From Hamadaea sp. (GTDB lineage: Bacteria > Actinomycetota > Actinomycetes > Mycobacteriales > Micromonosporaceae): a stretch of DNA of 64,000 nt. The notes under the pieces were generated by a model. It made no database searches. It was not told the origin of the DNA and saw nothing but the letters and a program-made list of their open reading frames with translations. Each line of letters opens with the position of its first letter. Within the stretch, counting starts at the first letter, position 1. The translations under genes and the position numbers were made by a program. The stretch is from NCBI RefSeq assembly GCF_013362815.1, contig NZ_JABFVK010000013.1:496001-560000 (forward strand), written 5' to 3'. Below are positions 34,626 to 42,305 of this stretch, one piece after another.

Positions 34626-35248
34626 TCCGAGTCCTGGTCGCCGACGATCAACGGGTAGTCCGCGAGGGACTGTCCCTGGTGCTCGGCCTGCTGCCGGACG
34701 TCGAGGTCGTCGGCACGGCCGCCGACGGGGACGAAGCAGTCGCGCTCGCCGCCGAGCTGGCTCCCGACATCGTGCTCATGGACCTGCGGATGCCCCGCTG
34801 CGACGGCGTCGAGGCGACCCGGCGGCTGCGGGAGGCGTACCCGGAGATCAAGGTGGTCGTGCTGACGACCTACTCCGACGACCGCTCGGTCCTGGAGGCG
34901 CTGCGGGCCGGGGCGAGGGGCTACCTCACCAAGGACGCCGGTGGCACGGAGATCCATGCCGCCCTCCGACGCGTACGCGACAACCAGGCGGTCCTCGATC
35001 CGGCCGTCCAGCACCACCTCGTGTCGGCGGTGGCCGCACCCGTGCCCAGCCCGCTCACGCCCCGGGAGACGGAAGTGCTCACCCTCATCGCCGAGGGGCT
35101 GTCCAACGCCGAGATCGCAGCTCGCCTCTACATCTCCGAGGCGACGGTGAAGACCCACATCAACCACCTGCTCGCCAAGATCGGGGTACGCGATCGGGCC
35201 CAGGCGGTCGGGTACGCGTACCAGCAGGGGCTCATTTCCGCACGCTAG
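34622..35248 (+). CDS. NarL-family response regulator
   Basis: 208 residues: receiver with acidic residues 8-9, phospho-acceptor Asp54 in DIVLMDLRMPRCDG and the switch Lys in YLTKDAGG, then a LuxR-type helix-turn-helix (LTPRETEVLTLIAEGLSNAEIAARLYISEATVKTHIN split over two helices). It is coupled to the kinase at 33465 and is its evident partner. The fluoride channel genes start 20 nt after its stop, so read-through is possible. Confidence 0.93.
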   Translation: MIRVLVADDQRVVREGLSLVLGLLPDVEVVGTAADGDEAVALAAELAPDIVLMDLRMPRCDGVEATRRLREAYPEIKVVVLTTYSDDRSVLEALRAGARGYLTKDAGGTEIHAALRRVRDNQAVLDPAVQHHLVSAVAAPVPSPLTPRETEVLTLIAEGLSNAEIAARLYISEATVKTHINHLLAKIGVRDRAQAVGYAYQQGLISAR

Positions 35249-35268
35249 AGCGGCCGTAGAGTAGGCAC

Positions 35269-35769
35269 ATGGCCCACACCGGCGCCCGTGTATCGACTCG
35301 ATCCGCCGACGACCGCAGCGGACCGGGCCCGTTCGCCACCTGGCGACGCCGGCCGGCCGGCGTGCCCTGGTCCGTCCTGGGTGTGATCTCACTCGGCGGC
35401 GTTCTGGGGGCTTCCGCGCGGTTTGGGCTCACTGGGGTGTTTCCTGGGCCGCCCGGCGGCTTCCCGTGGACGGTCTTCGCCATCAACGTCACCGGTTGCC
35501 TGCTCATCGGCGCGCTCACGGTCGCCGTCACCGACGTCTGGCCTGCTCAACGCCTCGTGCGGCCGTTCCTCGGCACGGGTGTCCTCGGCGGCTACACGAC
35601 GTTTTCCACCTACGTCGTCGACGCCCAGCACCTCATCGACCGCGGGCGGCCCGGCACCGCATTGGCGTACCTCGGGCTGACGCTGATCGCCGCCCTGCTC
35701 GCGACCTGGGCCGGTGTGACCGTCACCCGCACACTCACCGCCCGCCGCCGCACAGGGGAGCACGCATGA
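35269..35769 (+). CDS. crcB: Fluoride channel FluC/CrcB, first copy (N-terminally extended)
   Basis: 166 residues. From about residue 35 it shows the FluC fold of four helices: [30 protein letters not shown] with the conserved Asn, and [16 protein letters not shown] with the TTFST break that forms the central Na+ site and phenylalanine box. The first 30 residues are a polar extension not typical of the family. FluC exports fluoride as a dimer. It starts 20 nt after a response regulator gene, too close for a fluoride riboswitch. The DUF190 gene follows with an ATGA overlap and a second FluC gene comes after it. Confidence 0.92.
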   Translation: MAHTGARVSTRSADDRSGPGPFATWRRRPAGVPWSVLGVISLGGVLGASARFGLTGVFPGPPGGFPWTVFAINVTGCLLIGALTVAVTDVWPAQRLVRPFLGTGVLGGYTTFSTYVVDAQHLIDRGRPGTALAYLGLTLIAALLATWAGVTVTRTLTARRRTGEHA

Positions 35770-36113
35770 AGATCGAAGGACCCGCCGTCCGGCTGACCAT
35801 CTTCATCGGCGAGGACGACCAGTGGCACCACCGGCCGCTCTACACCGAGATCGTTCACCGGGCCCATCAGTACGGCCTGGCCGGGGCGAGCGTGCTGCGG
35901 GGGATCGAAGGCTACGGCGCTTCGTCGCGCGTACACACCACGCGGCTGCTGTCGCTGTCGGAGGATCTGCCGATCGCGATCGTCATCGTCGACAACGAGG
36001 AACGAGTCCGCGGCTTCCTGCCGCAGCTGGACGAACTGGTCGCCGAAGGCCTGGTCATCATCGACCCCGTCGAGGTGATCCGCTACGTCGGCCGCCCCGG
36101 AGACAAAGCATGA
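35766..36113 (+). CDS. DUF190 family protein
   Basis: 115 residues with the DUF190 pattern: an N-terminal strand ([20 protein letters not shown]), [21 protein letters not shown], and [21 protein letters not shown]. The fold is PII-like, and the family is often encoded beside crcB, but its biochemical role is not established. It lies between two FluC genes and is coupled to the first by an ATGA overlap. A regulatory role in fluoride export is inference from this arrangement. Confidence 0.88.
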   Translation: MKIEGPAVRLTIFIGEDDQWHHRPLYTEIVHRAHQYGLAGASVLRGIEGYGASSRVHTTRLLSLSEDLPIAIVIVDNEERVRGFLPQLDELVAEGLVIIDPVEVIRYVGRPGDKA

Positions 36114-36187
36114 CCGGCCGCAGGCTGGTCATCGGGCAGCTCAGTCTTGATCATGCGGGCGCCGGCCGCAGGTCGGTGATCGCATGA
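36110..36187 (+). CDS. Possible 25-residue coupling ORF between DUF190 and the second crcB
   Basis: An ORF that starts at an ATG overlapping the DUF190 stop and ends at a TGA overlapping the crcB ATG at 36184, bridging the only gap in the operon. It encodes a short basic peptide ([19 protein letters not shown]...). Its ends are imperfect copies of each other (36114-36134 and 36162-36182), so it may be a duplication remnant serving only to couple translation. Confidence 0.3.
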   Translation: MTGRRLVIGQLSLDHAGAGRRSVIA

Positions 36188-36552
36188 CCTGGTTGCTTGT
36201 GGCGCTGGGGGCCGCCGTCGGCGCGCCGTTGCGCTATCTCACCGACCGCATGGTCCAGGCGCGACACGACTCGGTGTTCCCGTGGGGCACCTTCGCGGTC
36301 AACATCACCGGAAGTTTCATCCTCGGCCTGATCACGGCGAGTACGCTGCACGCCTCCGCGCCGGTGCTGGCCCTGGTGGGGACCGGACTGTGTGGAGCGC
36401 TCACCACCTACAGCACCTTCGGCTACGAGACCTTGCGACTGTTCCAGGAGAAGGCCCGATCGCTCGCCGTCCTCAACGCGGTCGCGAGCGTCGTCGCCGG
36501 GTTGGGTGCGGCGTACGCCGGAGCGGCGGTCGCCCAGGCGCTCGGCGGCTGA
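36184..36552 (+). CDS. crcB: Fluoride channel FluC/CrcB, second copy
   Basis: 122 residues, the usual length. Four membrane helices with GAAVGAPLRYLTDR, the Asn-containing FPWGTFAVNITGSFILG, and LCGALTTYSTFGYETLRL with the conserved TTYSTF break. Paired crcB genes usually encode the two halves of a heterodimeric channel with fixed opposite orientations, so this subunit and the one encoded at 35269 probably assemble together. It ends the operon. Confidence 0.93.
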   Translation: MTWLLVALGAAVGAPLRYLTDRMVQARHDSVFPWGTFAVNITGSFILGLITASTLHASAPVLALVGTGLCGALTTYSTFGYETLRLFQEKARSLAVLNAVASVVAGLGAAYAGAAVAQALGG

Positions 36553-36573
36553 CGGTCCACTGGCGACGGTCGC

Positions 36574-36846
36574 CTACGGGGTGCTGAGACGGCGGCGCAG
36601 CTCTTGTTCGAAGCCCTCGTACGCCGGGAGCACGTCCTCGAGGTCCAGCTGCGGCGGCAGATCGTCGGCGCGTTGGCGGGCCAGCAGGAAGTCGATGGTC
36701 TCCTCGACCACCCGCACCGTGGGTACGCCGTCCGGCGCGAGCTGCGCGACGGCGGCGGGCGAAGCGCGTACTAGAACTTCGACCGGGCCTTCGTCGAAGG
36801 GGATCTCGACGAGATGGCGCTCGTCGTCGATCGCTTCGATCTTCAC
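36574..36846 (-). CDS. Small protein of unknown function
   Basis: 90 residues from a GTG at 36846, chosen because GGAGG lies 8 nt upstream; a GTG at 36855 would fall inside that ribosome site. The protein is acidic and mixed alpha/beta, beginning VKIEAIDDERHLVEIPFDEG. No motif or family is recognised. It follows the MarR-type regulator gene by 49 nt on the same strand and converges on the fluoride operon. Confidence 0.6.
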   Translation of the reverse strand: MKIEAIDDERHLVEIPFDEGPVEVLVRASPAAVAQLAPDGVPTVRVVEETIDFLLARQRADDLPPQLDLEDVLPAYEGFEQELRRRLSTP

Positions 36847-36895
36847 CTGGGTCACCTCCTCAGCCGCGGGCGGCTACGGATCATGCTATGCCCGC

Positions 36896-37330
36896 TCATT
36901 TCTCGGCGGCGAGCCGGGCGAGGACGCGGCGGAAGATCGTCCAGTCGTGGTCGCCGATCTCGTCCCGCCAGCGTTGCTCGGTTCCGGCGAAGATCTCCAG
37001 GATTCGCTGCTGCATCCGCAGACCCTTGGCGGTGGGGCGCACGATCCGGGCCCGCCCGTCTGCCGGATCCGGACTGACGTCGAGGAAGCCCGCCTTCTGC
37101 ATGCTCGCCACGAACTCACCGAGCGACTGCTTCGTCATGCCCATGACCCCGGCCAGCTCGGTCGGCCGGATGCCGTCGGCCGGCGTCAGCGACAGCAGAC
37201 GCAGGTGCGAACCGCGGAGGTGCTGAGGTTCGTCCGCGACTTCGGCCTCCATCTGCCGCCTGGCCACTGTGAGAGCGGCGCCGAGCAGGTCGAACACGTG
37301 GCCTCGGGACTCGTCGTTGACGGAGGTCAT
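36896..37330 (-). CDS. MarR-family transcriptional regulator
   Basis: 144 residues with a winged helix: ADGIRPTELAGVMGMTKQSLGEFVASMQKAGF is the helix-turn-helix and its lead, DPADGRARIVRPTAKG the wing. Flanking helices provide the dimer interface. The ATG at 37330 is divergent from an APH-type kinase gene, with 57 nt between them that contain an imperfect palindrome. Control of both genes from that site is likely. The effector is unknown. Confidence 0.88.
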   Translation of the reverse strand: MTSVNDESRGHVFDLLGAALTVARRQMEAEVADEPQHLRGSHLRLLSLTPADGIRPTELAGVMGMTKQSLGEFVASMQKAGFLDVSPDPADGRARIVRPTAKGLRMQQRILEIFAGTEQRWRDEIGDHDWTIFRRVLARLAAEK

Positions 37331-37341
37331 CAGGCTACCTT

Positions 37342-37357
37342 ACTATCTCGAAGTAGT
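37342..37357. promoter_or_regulatory. Candidate MarR operator
   Basis: ACTATCTCGAAGTAGT is a 16-bp imperfect palindrome (12 of 16 positions symmetric) in the 57-nt gap between the MarR gene and the divergent kinase gene. It is flanked by direct repeats CTACCTTACTA and TTGCCTTACTA (37335 and 37362). Confidence 0.5.
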
Positions 37358-37387
37358 CAGGTTGCCTTACTAGCGGGGAGCGGGCTC

Positions 37388-38488
37388 ATGGACGTCACAG
37401 CCGCCGATGTCGCCCAGGTCGCGGCGCAGATCTTCGGCGAGCCCGTGGTGGTGGCGACGTGGCAGGGCCGGCCGGTCGCGTACGAGTCCGGGTCGCCCGC
37501 CACCGGCGGTCTGGTGCGGGTGAACGGCAGCACCGCCGACGGGCGTACCTTCCGGGTCTTCGTCAAGCTGGTGCAGCACGCGCGGCACTGGCCGCGGCTC
37601 GGGCAGTTGCCGCCGCAGTTCCGCGACGCCTTCACCGCGCAGTTCCCGTGGCGGCAGGAGCTGGCCGCCTGGGACCACGATTTCGCCGGGCGGCTGCCGG
37701 ACGGCCTGCGCGTGCCCGTCCTCTACCGGATCGCCGACCTAGGCGACGACCGGCTCATGGTCTACATGGAAGACGTCGACGCCTGCGCCGACAGCACCTG
37801 GGATCTCGCGCGGTACCGGCGCGCCGCGAACCTGCTCGGTGGCCTGGCGGCGTTGCGCGGTACGCCGGAGGCGATCGCGGCCAACGCGCACGCTCCGGGC
37901 TGGGGCCTGCGGGGATACGTCGACGGACGGGTCCGGCAGGGCGCGGTCCCCTCGCTCGCCGACGACGAGCTGTGGGCACATCCCCTGCTCGCGGCCGATC
38001 CCGCATTGCGGGCCGACCTCCGGCGGATCGCCGACGCCCTGCCCGAGATCCTCGATCGTCTCGACGCGCTGCCGCAGGCCATCCCGCACGGCGACGCCAG
38101 CCCACAGAACCTGCTCGTTCCGGTGGACGATCCCGAGGCGCTCGTCGCGATCGACATCTCGTTCCAGGGCCCGCACGCCGTCGGCTTCGACCTCGGCCAA
38201 CTGCTGATCGGGCTGGCCCACGCGGGCATCGTCCATACCGGACTCCTCGCGGACATCCACGACGAGCTCGTGCCCGCGTTCCTGGCCGGGCTGCGGCAGC
38301 ACGGTGGCACCGCCGACGCCGACGAGGTCGCTTACGGCTACCTCGGCAGCCTCGTGGCCCGGGCCGCGTTCACCTCACTGCCGTTCGAGCTGCTGGCCGC
38401 GCCGCCGTCCGCCGAAACCGATGCGGTGCTCCAGCACCGCGTGGCGCTCACCCGTTTCCTGGCCGACCTCGGTCTCACTCTGCTCTGA
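37388..38488 (+). CDS. Aminoglycoside phosphotransferase-like (APH family) kinase
   Basis: 366 residues. The C-terminal lobe has the APH catalytic loop HGDASPQNLLV (Asp base, Asn for Mg) and the metal-binding IDISFQGPHAVGFDLGQLL. The N-terminal lobe (VRVNGSTADGRTFRVFVKLV) holds the ATP-contacting Lys. Members phosphorylate small molecules such as aminoglycosides, macrolides, choline or sugars; the substrate is unknown, and resistance should not be assumed. The ATG at 37388 has GGGGAGCGGG upstream. Divergence from a MarR regulator suggests induction by a small molecule. Confidence 0.85.
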   Translation: MDVTAADVAQVAAQIFGEPVVVATWQGRPVAYESGSPATGGLVRVNGSTADGRTFRVFVKLVQHARHWPRLGQLPPQFRDAFTAQFPWRQELAAWDHDFAGRLPDGLRVPVLYRIADLGDDRLMVYMEDVDACADSTWDLARYRRAANLLGGLAALRGTPEAIAANAHAPGWGLRGYVDGRVRQGAVPSLADDELWAHPLLAADPALRADLRRIADALPEILDRLDALPQAIPHGDASPQNLLVPVDDPEALVAIDISFQGPHAVGFDLGQLLIGLAHAGIVHTGLLADIHDELVPAFLAGLRQHGGTADADEVAYGYLGSLVARAAFTSLPFELLAAPPSAETDAVLQHRVALTRFLADLGLTLL

Positions 38489-38637
38489 TCGCTCACGCCC
38501 GGGCATTCGCACATTCCACGGGTACGCCGTCGCTGCGCGAAAGTTCGCGGTTTCGTGGGGTCCCCCCAATCGATCGAAACGCCACGATGAAGCGGATTCC
38601 GCTGGTATCGCGGGTGGTTCGGGGGTGGGGAGGCAGG

Positions 38638-39204
38638 ATGCCCGAATCGGACGTCCATCGAGGCGTGTCCCGGCGCGCCGTGCTCTACGGCGCGGGCGCG
38701 CTCGTGCCGGGGTTGCTCCTGAACGTCGACGGCACCGTCGCGGTGGCGGCCGCAGCCGACCTCGACGGCGGGTTCTCGGCGCAGGCGTACGCGTGGCGCC
38801 CGGCCGAGCCCGGTGGGGTTCCCGCCACGGGGGTCGAGTTCACGCTGCTCGCCGACGGACGGCCGATGGCCGGGCGCGTGCGGTTCTCGATCAGCTCCGC
38901 CGACGCCGTGAACCGCAGCGTGTGGTTCGAGACGGTGGACGGGCTCAAGCAGCCCCGCCGGCACGGTTACGTCGATCTCGAACTGGACGGCCGGGGCGGC
39001 GTACGCCTGGACGACCGGCTTCGCGTCGGGCCGGTGCCGACCGGCGACACCGGTGCCGATCCCGTTCTGCGCGCCCAATTGGTCGGTTCCGAAGTCCTGC
39101 TCGCCGTCGCCCACCTCTCGGTGGCCGAGCCGCTGAACCGGAGAGCGGCCCCGCCTCAGGACCGGAGAGTGGCCGGGCCGCTGAACCGGAGGGCGGCCCG
39201 ATGA
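38638..39204 (+). CDS. Tat-signal protein of unknown function, coupled to the peptidoglycan hydrolase gene
   Basis: 188 residues from an ATG at 38638 with GGGGAGGCA upstream; an in-frame ATG at 38587 is less supported. The N-terminus has a twin-arginine signal (VSRRAVLYGAGALVPGLLL). The mature part is beta-rich with no recognised motif. The last 30 residues are encoded by three 24-bp repeats (39123-39194), giving an eight-residue repeat like EPLNRRAA. The stop overlaps the ATG of the next gene (ATGA). Tight coupling to a peptidoglycan hydrolase that lacks its own signal suggests a shared function, possibly export or control (inference). Confidence 0.68.
   Translation: MPESDVHRGVSRRAVLYGAGALVPGLLLNVDGTVAVAAAADLDGGFSAQAYAWRPAEPGGVPATGVEFTLLADGRPMAGRVRFSISSADAVNRSVWFETVDGLKQPRRHGYVDLELDGRGGVRLDDRLRVGPVPTGDTGADPVLRAQLVGSEVLLAVAHLSVAEPLNRRAAPPQDRRVAGPLNRRAAR
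39123..39194 (+). repeat. Three 24-bp in-frame repeats
   Basis: Units begin at 39123, 39147 and 39171, each of the form GGCC(N)6CTGAACCGGAGAG; the middle copy is most diverged. They encode the C-terminal eight-residue repeats of the Tat-signal protein and end 6 nt before the hydrolase start codon. Confidence 0.85.
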
Positions 39205-41798
39205 CGAGAACCGTCGCCGGGGCCGAGTCCTGGGCCCGTCAGCACGTCACCGACGCCGGCGGAAGCGGCTTCTACAACGGCTACAACTGGTCCGGCATGT
39301 GCCAGGCGTTGCTGTTCCGCGCCTGCGATCTGGCCGGTTCGGCTCCGACCGCGTTCCAGGCGTACCTCGCGTCCGGGACCGACCACCACGACTACTCGGC
39401 CGCGCCGCGGGGTGCCTTCCACTGGTGGGGCGATCCCGGCGACCCGGGCCATGTCGCGCTGGATCTCGACGGCGGCGGCACCCGCTGCCTCATGGCCACC
39501 TCGCATCTGTCCGGGGGAGAAGACTTCGGCCCGGGCGGCTATTGCATCGGAACGCAGTCGATCGCCCGCTACACCTCGCTGACTGGGCTCGTCTATCTGG
39601 GGTGGACACTCGACAACGTCGGCTCCCGGATGGCGGACGCCGGTACTCCCGGGCCGGGCGGTGACCCGTACGCGCTGACGACCGCCGATCAGAAGGTGCT
39701 GCAAACGCTGGCCCAACGCGGCGGCTACAGCGGCCCGGTCGACGGGATCATGGGCGTGAACAGCTGGAAGGGCGTACAGGCGGCCGTTCGCGGTTACGGC
39801 TACACGGGTCCGGTCGACGGCGTACCCGGGCCCAACACCTACCGCGCGATCCAGAGCCTCGCCCGCGACGGCGGTTACACCGGGCCGGTCGACGGCATCC
39901 TCGGGCCCAACACCATCCGGGGCGTGGCCACCTGGCTGGCCGCGCATCCGCCGTCGGCACCGCCCGCGCCGGGCCCCGCACCCACGCCGCCGGACGGCAG
40001 CCTGATCTACGGCATCGACGTCGGCACCAGTCAGTCCAGTCTGGACTTCCTGGCCGCGCGCAGCGCCGGTTTCCGCTTCTGCGTCGTCAAATCCGGCGGC
40101 TCCAACGACGGTACGCATCTGCCGTACACGTCGCCGTACTACGCGCGGCAGGTCGACGCCGCTCGCGCGGCCGGCCTCCTCGTGAGCCATTACTGGATGA
40201 CCGGGTGGGGCACGGCGTCCGGCGACGCCGACTACTTCCTCAGCCACCTGCACGACTACCGGCCCGGCGACCCCCTGATGGTCGACGTCGAAGGTGTCGA
40301 TCAAAGTCCGGTGTGGACGGACGCGCAGACGGCGAGCTTCATCGGCATCGTCCGGTCCCGCCTCGGTGCGACGCCGTTCCTGTACACGTATTCCGCGTTG
40401 CTCACCTCGCGTACGTGGGCGCAGACCCAGGCGACCGGGGCGAAGCTGTGGATCGCCGACTACGGCGCGCCGGCCGGCAGCCCGCGAATCGGCTCCGCCT
40501 ACCCGTCCTGGGCGATCCACCAGTTCAGCAGCTCCGGCTCGGTCAAGGGCGTCACCGTCGACATGAACTTGGCGAGGGCCGACGCGTTCGGCTCGGCGAG
40601 TCTTCCACCCGCCGGGCCGAACCCGGTGCCCGATCCGACGCCCGACGTCTCACTGTCGGACGGAGTCACCCTCCAACGCATCGCGCAACTCGGCGGCTAC
40701 ACCGGCCCGGTCGACGGCGTACTCGGGCCCAACAGCTGGCGGGGCGTTCAGACTCTGCTCCACCAACTCGGTCTCTACGGCGGGCCAGTCGACGGCGTCC
40801 CGGGGACGTACACGTACCAGGGACTTCAGCTCCTGGGGCAGCGCGGCGGGTACGCCGGGCCGGTCGACGGCGTGCTCGGCCCCAATTCGTACGCCGGACT
40901 GCGTGGCTATCTGAACCAGGTGGCCGGCGACGTGACCATCGGAATCACCGACGTCAAGACTCTGCAGCAGATCGCCCAGCGCGGCGGTTACGCCGGACCG
41001 ATCGACGGAATCATGGGCGTCAACAGCTGGAAGGGTGTGCAGATCGTCCTGTCCCGGATCGGGTACTACTCCGGGCCGATCGACGGCGTACCCGGGCCGG
41101 AGGCATACAGCGGTCTCCAGCGGCTGGCGGCCGACTACGGCTACACCGGGCCGATCGACGGCGTACCCGGACCGAACACCTTCGCGGGCCTGCGTACCTG
41201 CTTGAGCGTGACCAACGGTGGTCCCGGGCCGATCTCGACCACCGACGGCGCGGTTCTGCAGCGGATCGGGGTGGCCGGTGGGTACGCCGGGCCGATCGAC
41301 GGCGTACCCGGCGGCAACACCTGGAAAGGCGTCCAGACGGTGCTGCGGGGCTACGGGTACGCCGGACCGCTGGACGGCGTGCCGGGCGCCAACACCTACA
41401 AGGGCCTGCAGACGCTGGCCATCGCCGGAGGCTACGCCGGACCGGTCGACGGGATCATGGGCGTCAACAGCTGGAAGGGTGTGCAGACCGTGCTGCGCCG
41501 GTTCGGTTATGCCGGGCCGATCGACGGGGTGCCCGGCACCAACACGTACGCCGCGATGCAGCGCCTGGCCGAACTGGGCGGCTACAGCGGGCCGGTCGAC
41601 GGCGTACTGGGACCTTACAGCTGGCGGGGCATCCAGTCGTGCCTCCGGGGGTCCGGCTACGCCGGGCTCCTCGACGGCGTGCCGGGCTCGGGGACCTACC
41701 TGGCTTTGCAGCGGCTGGCGCAGATCGGCGGATACACCGGCCCGGTCGACGGCGTACCCGGGCCGAACACCTACCGGGCCTTGTCGAACTTGGTGTGA
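39201..41798 (+). CDS. Multidomain peptidoglycan hydrolase: CHAP-like, GH25 lysozyme and 16 wall-binding-like repeats
   Basis: 865 residues. Residues 1-145 look like a CHAP/NlpC-type amidase with possible catalytic Cys34 (SGMCQALLF) and His84 (DPGHVALDL). Three repeats follow, then a GH25 lysozyme (about 268-465: IYGIDVGTSQSSLDF with Asp273, and MVDVEGVDQ with Asp362 and catalytic Glu364), then 13 more repeats. Each repeat is about 38 residues around GGYxGPVDGVxGPNTYxGLQ. NSWKGVQ and NTYxGLQ forms alternate, in blocks of 3, 3, 3 and 7. No signal peptide is visible, which is odd for a wall-degrading enzyme. The start overlaps the stop of the Tat-signal protein. An endolysin-like origin is possible but no phage genes are near. 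Confidence 0.88.
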   Translation: MTRTVAGAESWARQHVTDAGGSGFYNGYNWSGMCQALLFRACDLAGSAPTAFQAYLASGTDHHDYSAAPRGAFHWWGDPGDPGHVALDLDGGGTRCLMATSHLSGGEDFGPGGYCIGTQSIARYTSLTGLVYLGWTLDNVGSRMADAGTPGPGGDPYALTTADQKVLQTLAQRGGYSGPVDGIMGVNSWKGVQAAVRGYGYTGPVDGVPGPNTYRAIQSLARDGGYTGPVDGILGPNTIRGVATWLAAHPPSAPPAPGPAPTPPDGSLIYGIDVGTSQSSLDFLAARSAGFRFCVVKSGGSNDGTHLPYTSPYYARQVDAARAAGLLVSHYWMTGWGTASGDADYFLSHLHDYRPGDPLMVDVEGVDQSPVWTDAQTASFIGIVRSRLGATPFLYTYSALLTSRTWAQTQATGAKLWIADYGAPAGSPRIGSAYPSWAIHQFSSSGSVKGVTVDMNLARADAFGSASLPPAGPNPVPDPTPDVSLSDGVTLQRIAQLGGYTGPVDGVLGPNSWRGVQTLLHQLGLYGGPVDGVPGTYTYQGLQLLGQRGGYAGPVDGVLGPNSYAGLRGYLNQVAGDVTIGITDVKTLQQIAQRGGYAGPIDGIMGVNSWKGVQIVLSRIGYYSGPIDGVPGPEAYSGLQRLAADYGYTGPIDGVPGPNTFAGLRTCLSVTNGGPGPISTTDGAVLQRIGVAGGYAGPIDGVPGGNTWKGVQTVLRGYGYAGPLDGVPGANTYKGLQTLAIAGGYAGPVDGIMGVNSWKGVQTVLRRFGYAGPIDGVPGTNTYAAMQRLAELGGYSGPVDGVLGPYSWRGIQSCLRGSGYAGLLDGVPGSGTYLALQRLAQIGGYTGPVDGVPGPNTYRALSNLV

Positions 41799-41868
41799 CG
41801 GCCGGCCGGCGGCCGTCTGCCAGGGATAATCGAGCTGACCAGGCGCGAGGGACACGGAGGGCGGCCCG

Positions 41869-42210
41869 ATGAGCGAGGACCAGGTAGCACCGGAGTCGAG
41901 AGGCGTCACGGTGGAGTTGCTGACCACCGTCGACCTCGGTCCCGAGATCGACGGCATGGCAGGCCGTGAGCTCCGGATGCGCATGGTGACCATCCAGCCC
42001 GGTGGCGTCTTCGGTCCCACTCATGATCACAGGGGCCGGCCGGGAACGGTCTACGTCCTCCAGGGGACGATCACCGATCACCGGGACGGCGTCGCGACCG
42101 ACTACGGCCCGGGCGTCGGCTGGCCCGAGGACCACGCCACCCTGCATTGGCTCGAGAACCGGGGGACGGTCCCGGCGGTGGAGATCTCCGTCGACATCGT
42201 CCACCGATAG
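41869..42210 (+). CDS. Cupin-domain protein
   Basis: 113 residues forming one cupin barrel: MRMVTIQPGGVFGPTHDH is cupin motif 1 with the metal-binding His pair, followed by GTVYVLQGTITDHRDG, and LHWLENRGTVPAVEISVDIV is motif 2. The ATG at 41869 has GGAGGG upstream. Small single-domain cupins bind metals or small ligands; no reaction can be assigned. It follows the hydrolase gene by 70 nt and precedes an AhpD-like gene. Confidence 0.82.
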   Translation: MSEDQVAPESRGVTVELLTTVDLGPEIDGMAGRELRMRMVTIQPGGVFGPTHDHRGRPGTVYVLQGTITDHRDGVATDYGPGVGWPEDHATLHWLENRGTVPAVEISVDIVHR

Positions 42211-42305
42211 AGCTCTATGTGCACTGATCGGCGGGAGACCTGCTCGCTCTGTCCGCAAACCTACAGGTGACGTGCTCGGGGCCGGCGTACCGGCACAATG
42301 ACGTG

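Noticed and set aside
35249-35268. Fluoride riboswitch upstream of the first crcB gene
   Set aside because: The gap to the preceding gene is only 20 nt, too short for the aptamer.
37388-38488. Calling the APH-like gene an antibiotic resistance gene
   Set aside because: Family motifs show a small-molecule kinase only; nothing in the sequence or neighbours identifies an antibiotic substrate.
39645-41795. Regular short repeats considered as a CRISPR or satellite array
   Set aside because: They are in frame, vary at third codon positions and encode the GGYxGPVDG protein repeats; there are no unique spacers.
39201-41798. Prophage origin for the GH25 hydrolase
   Set aside because: No holin, portal, tail, integrase or attachment site is nearby, and base composition is like the neighbours. 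It remains only a possibility for the gene itself.
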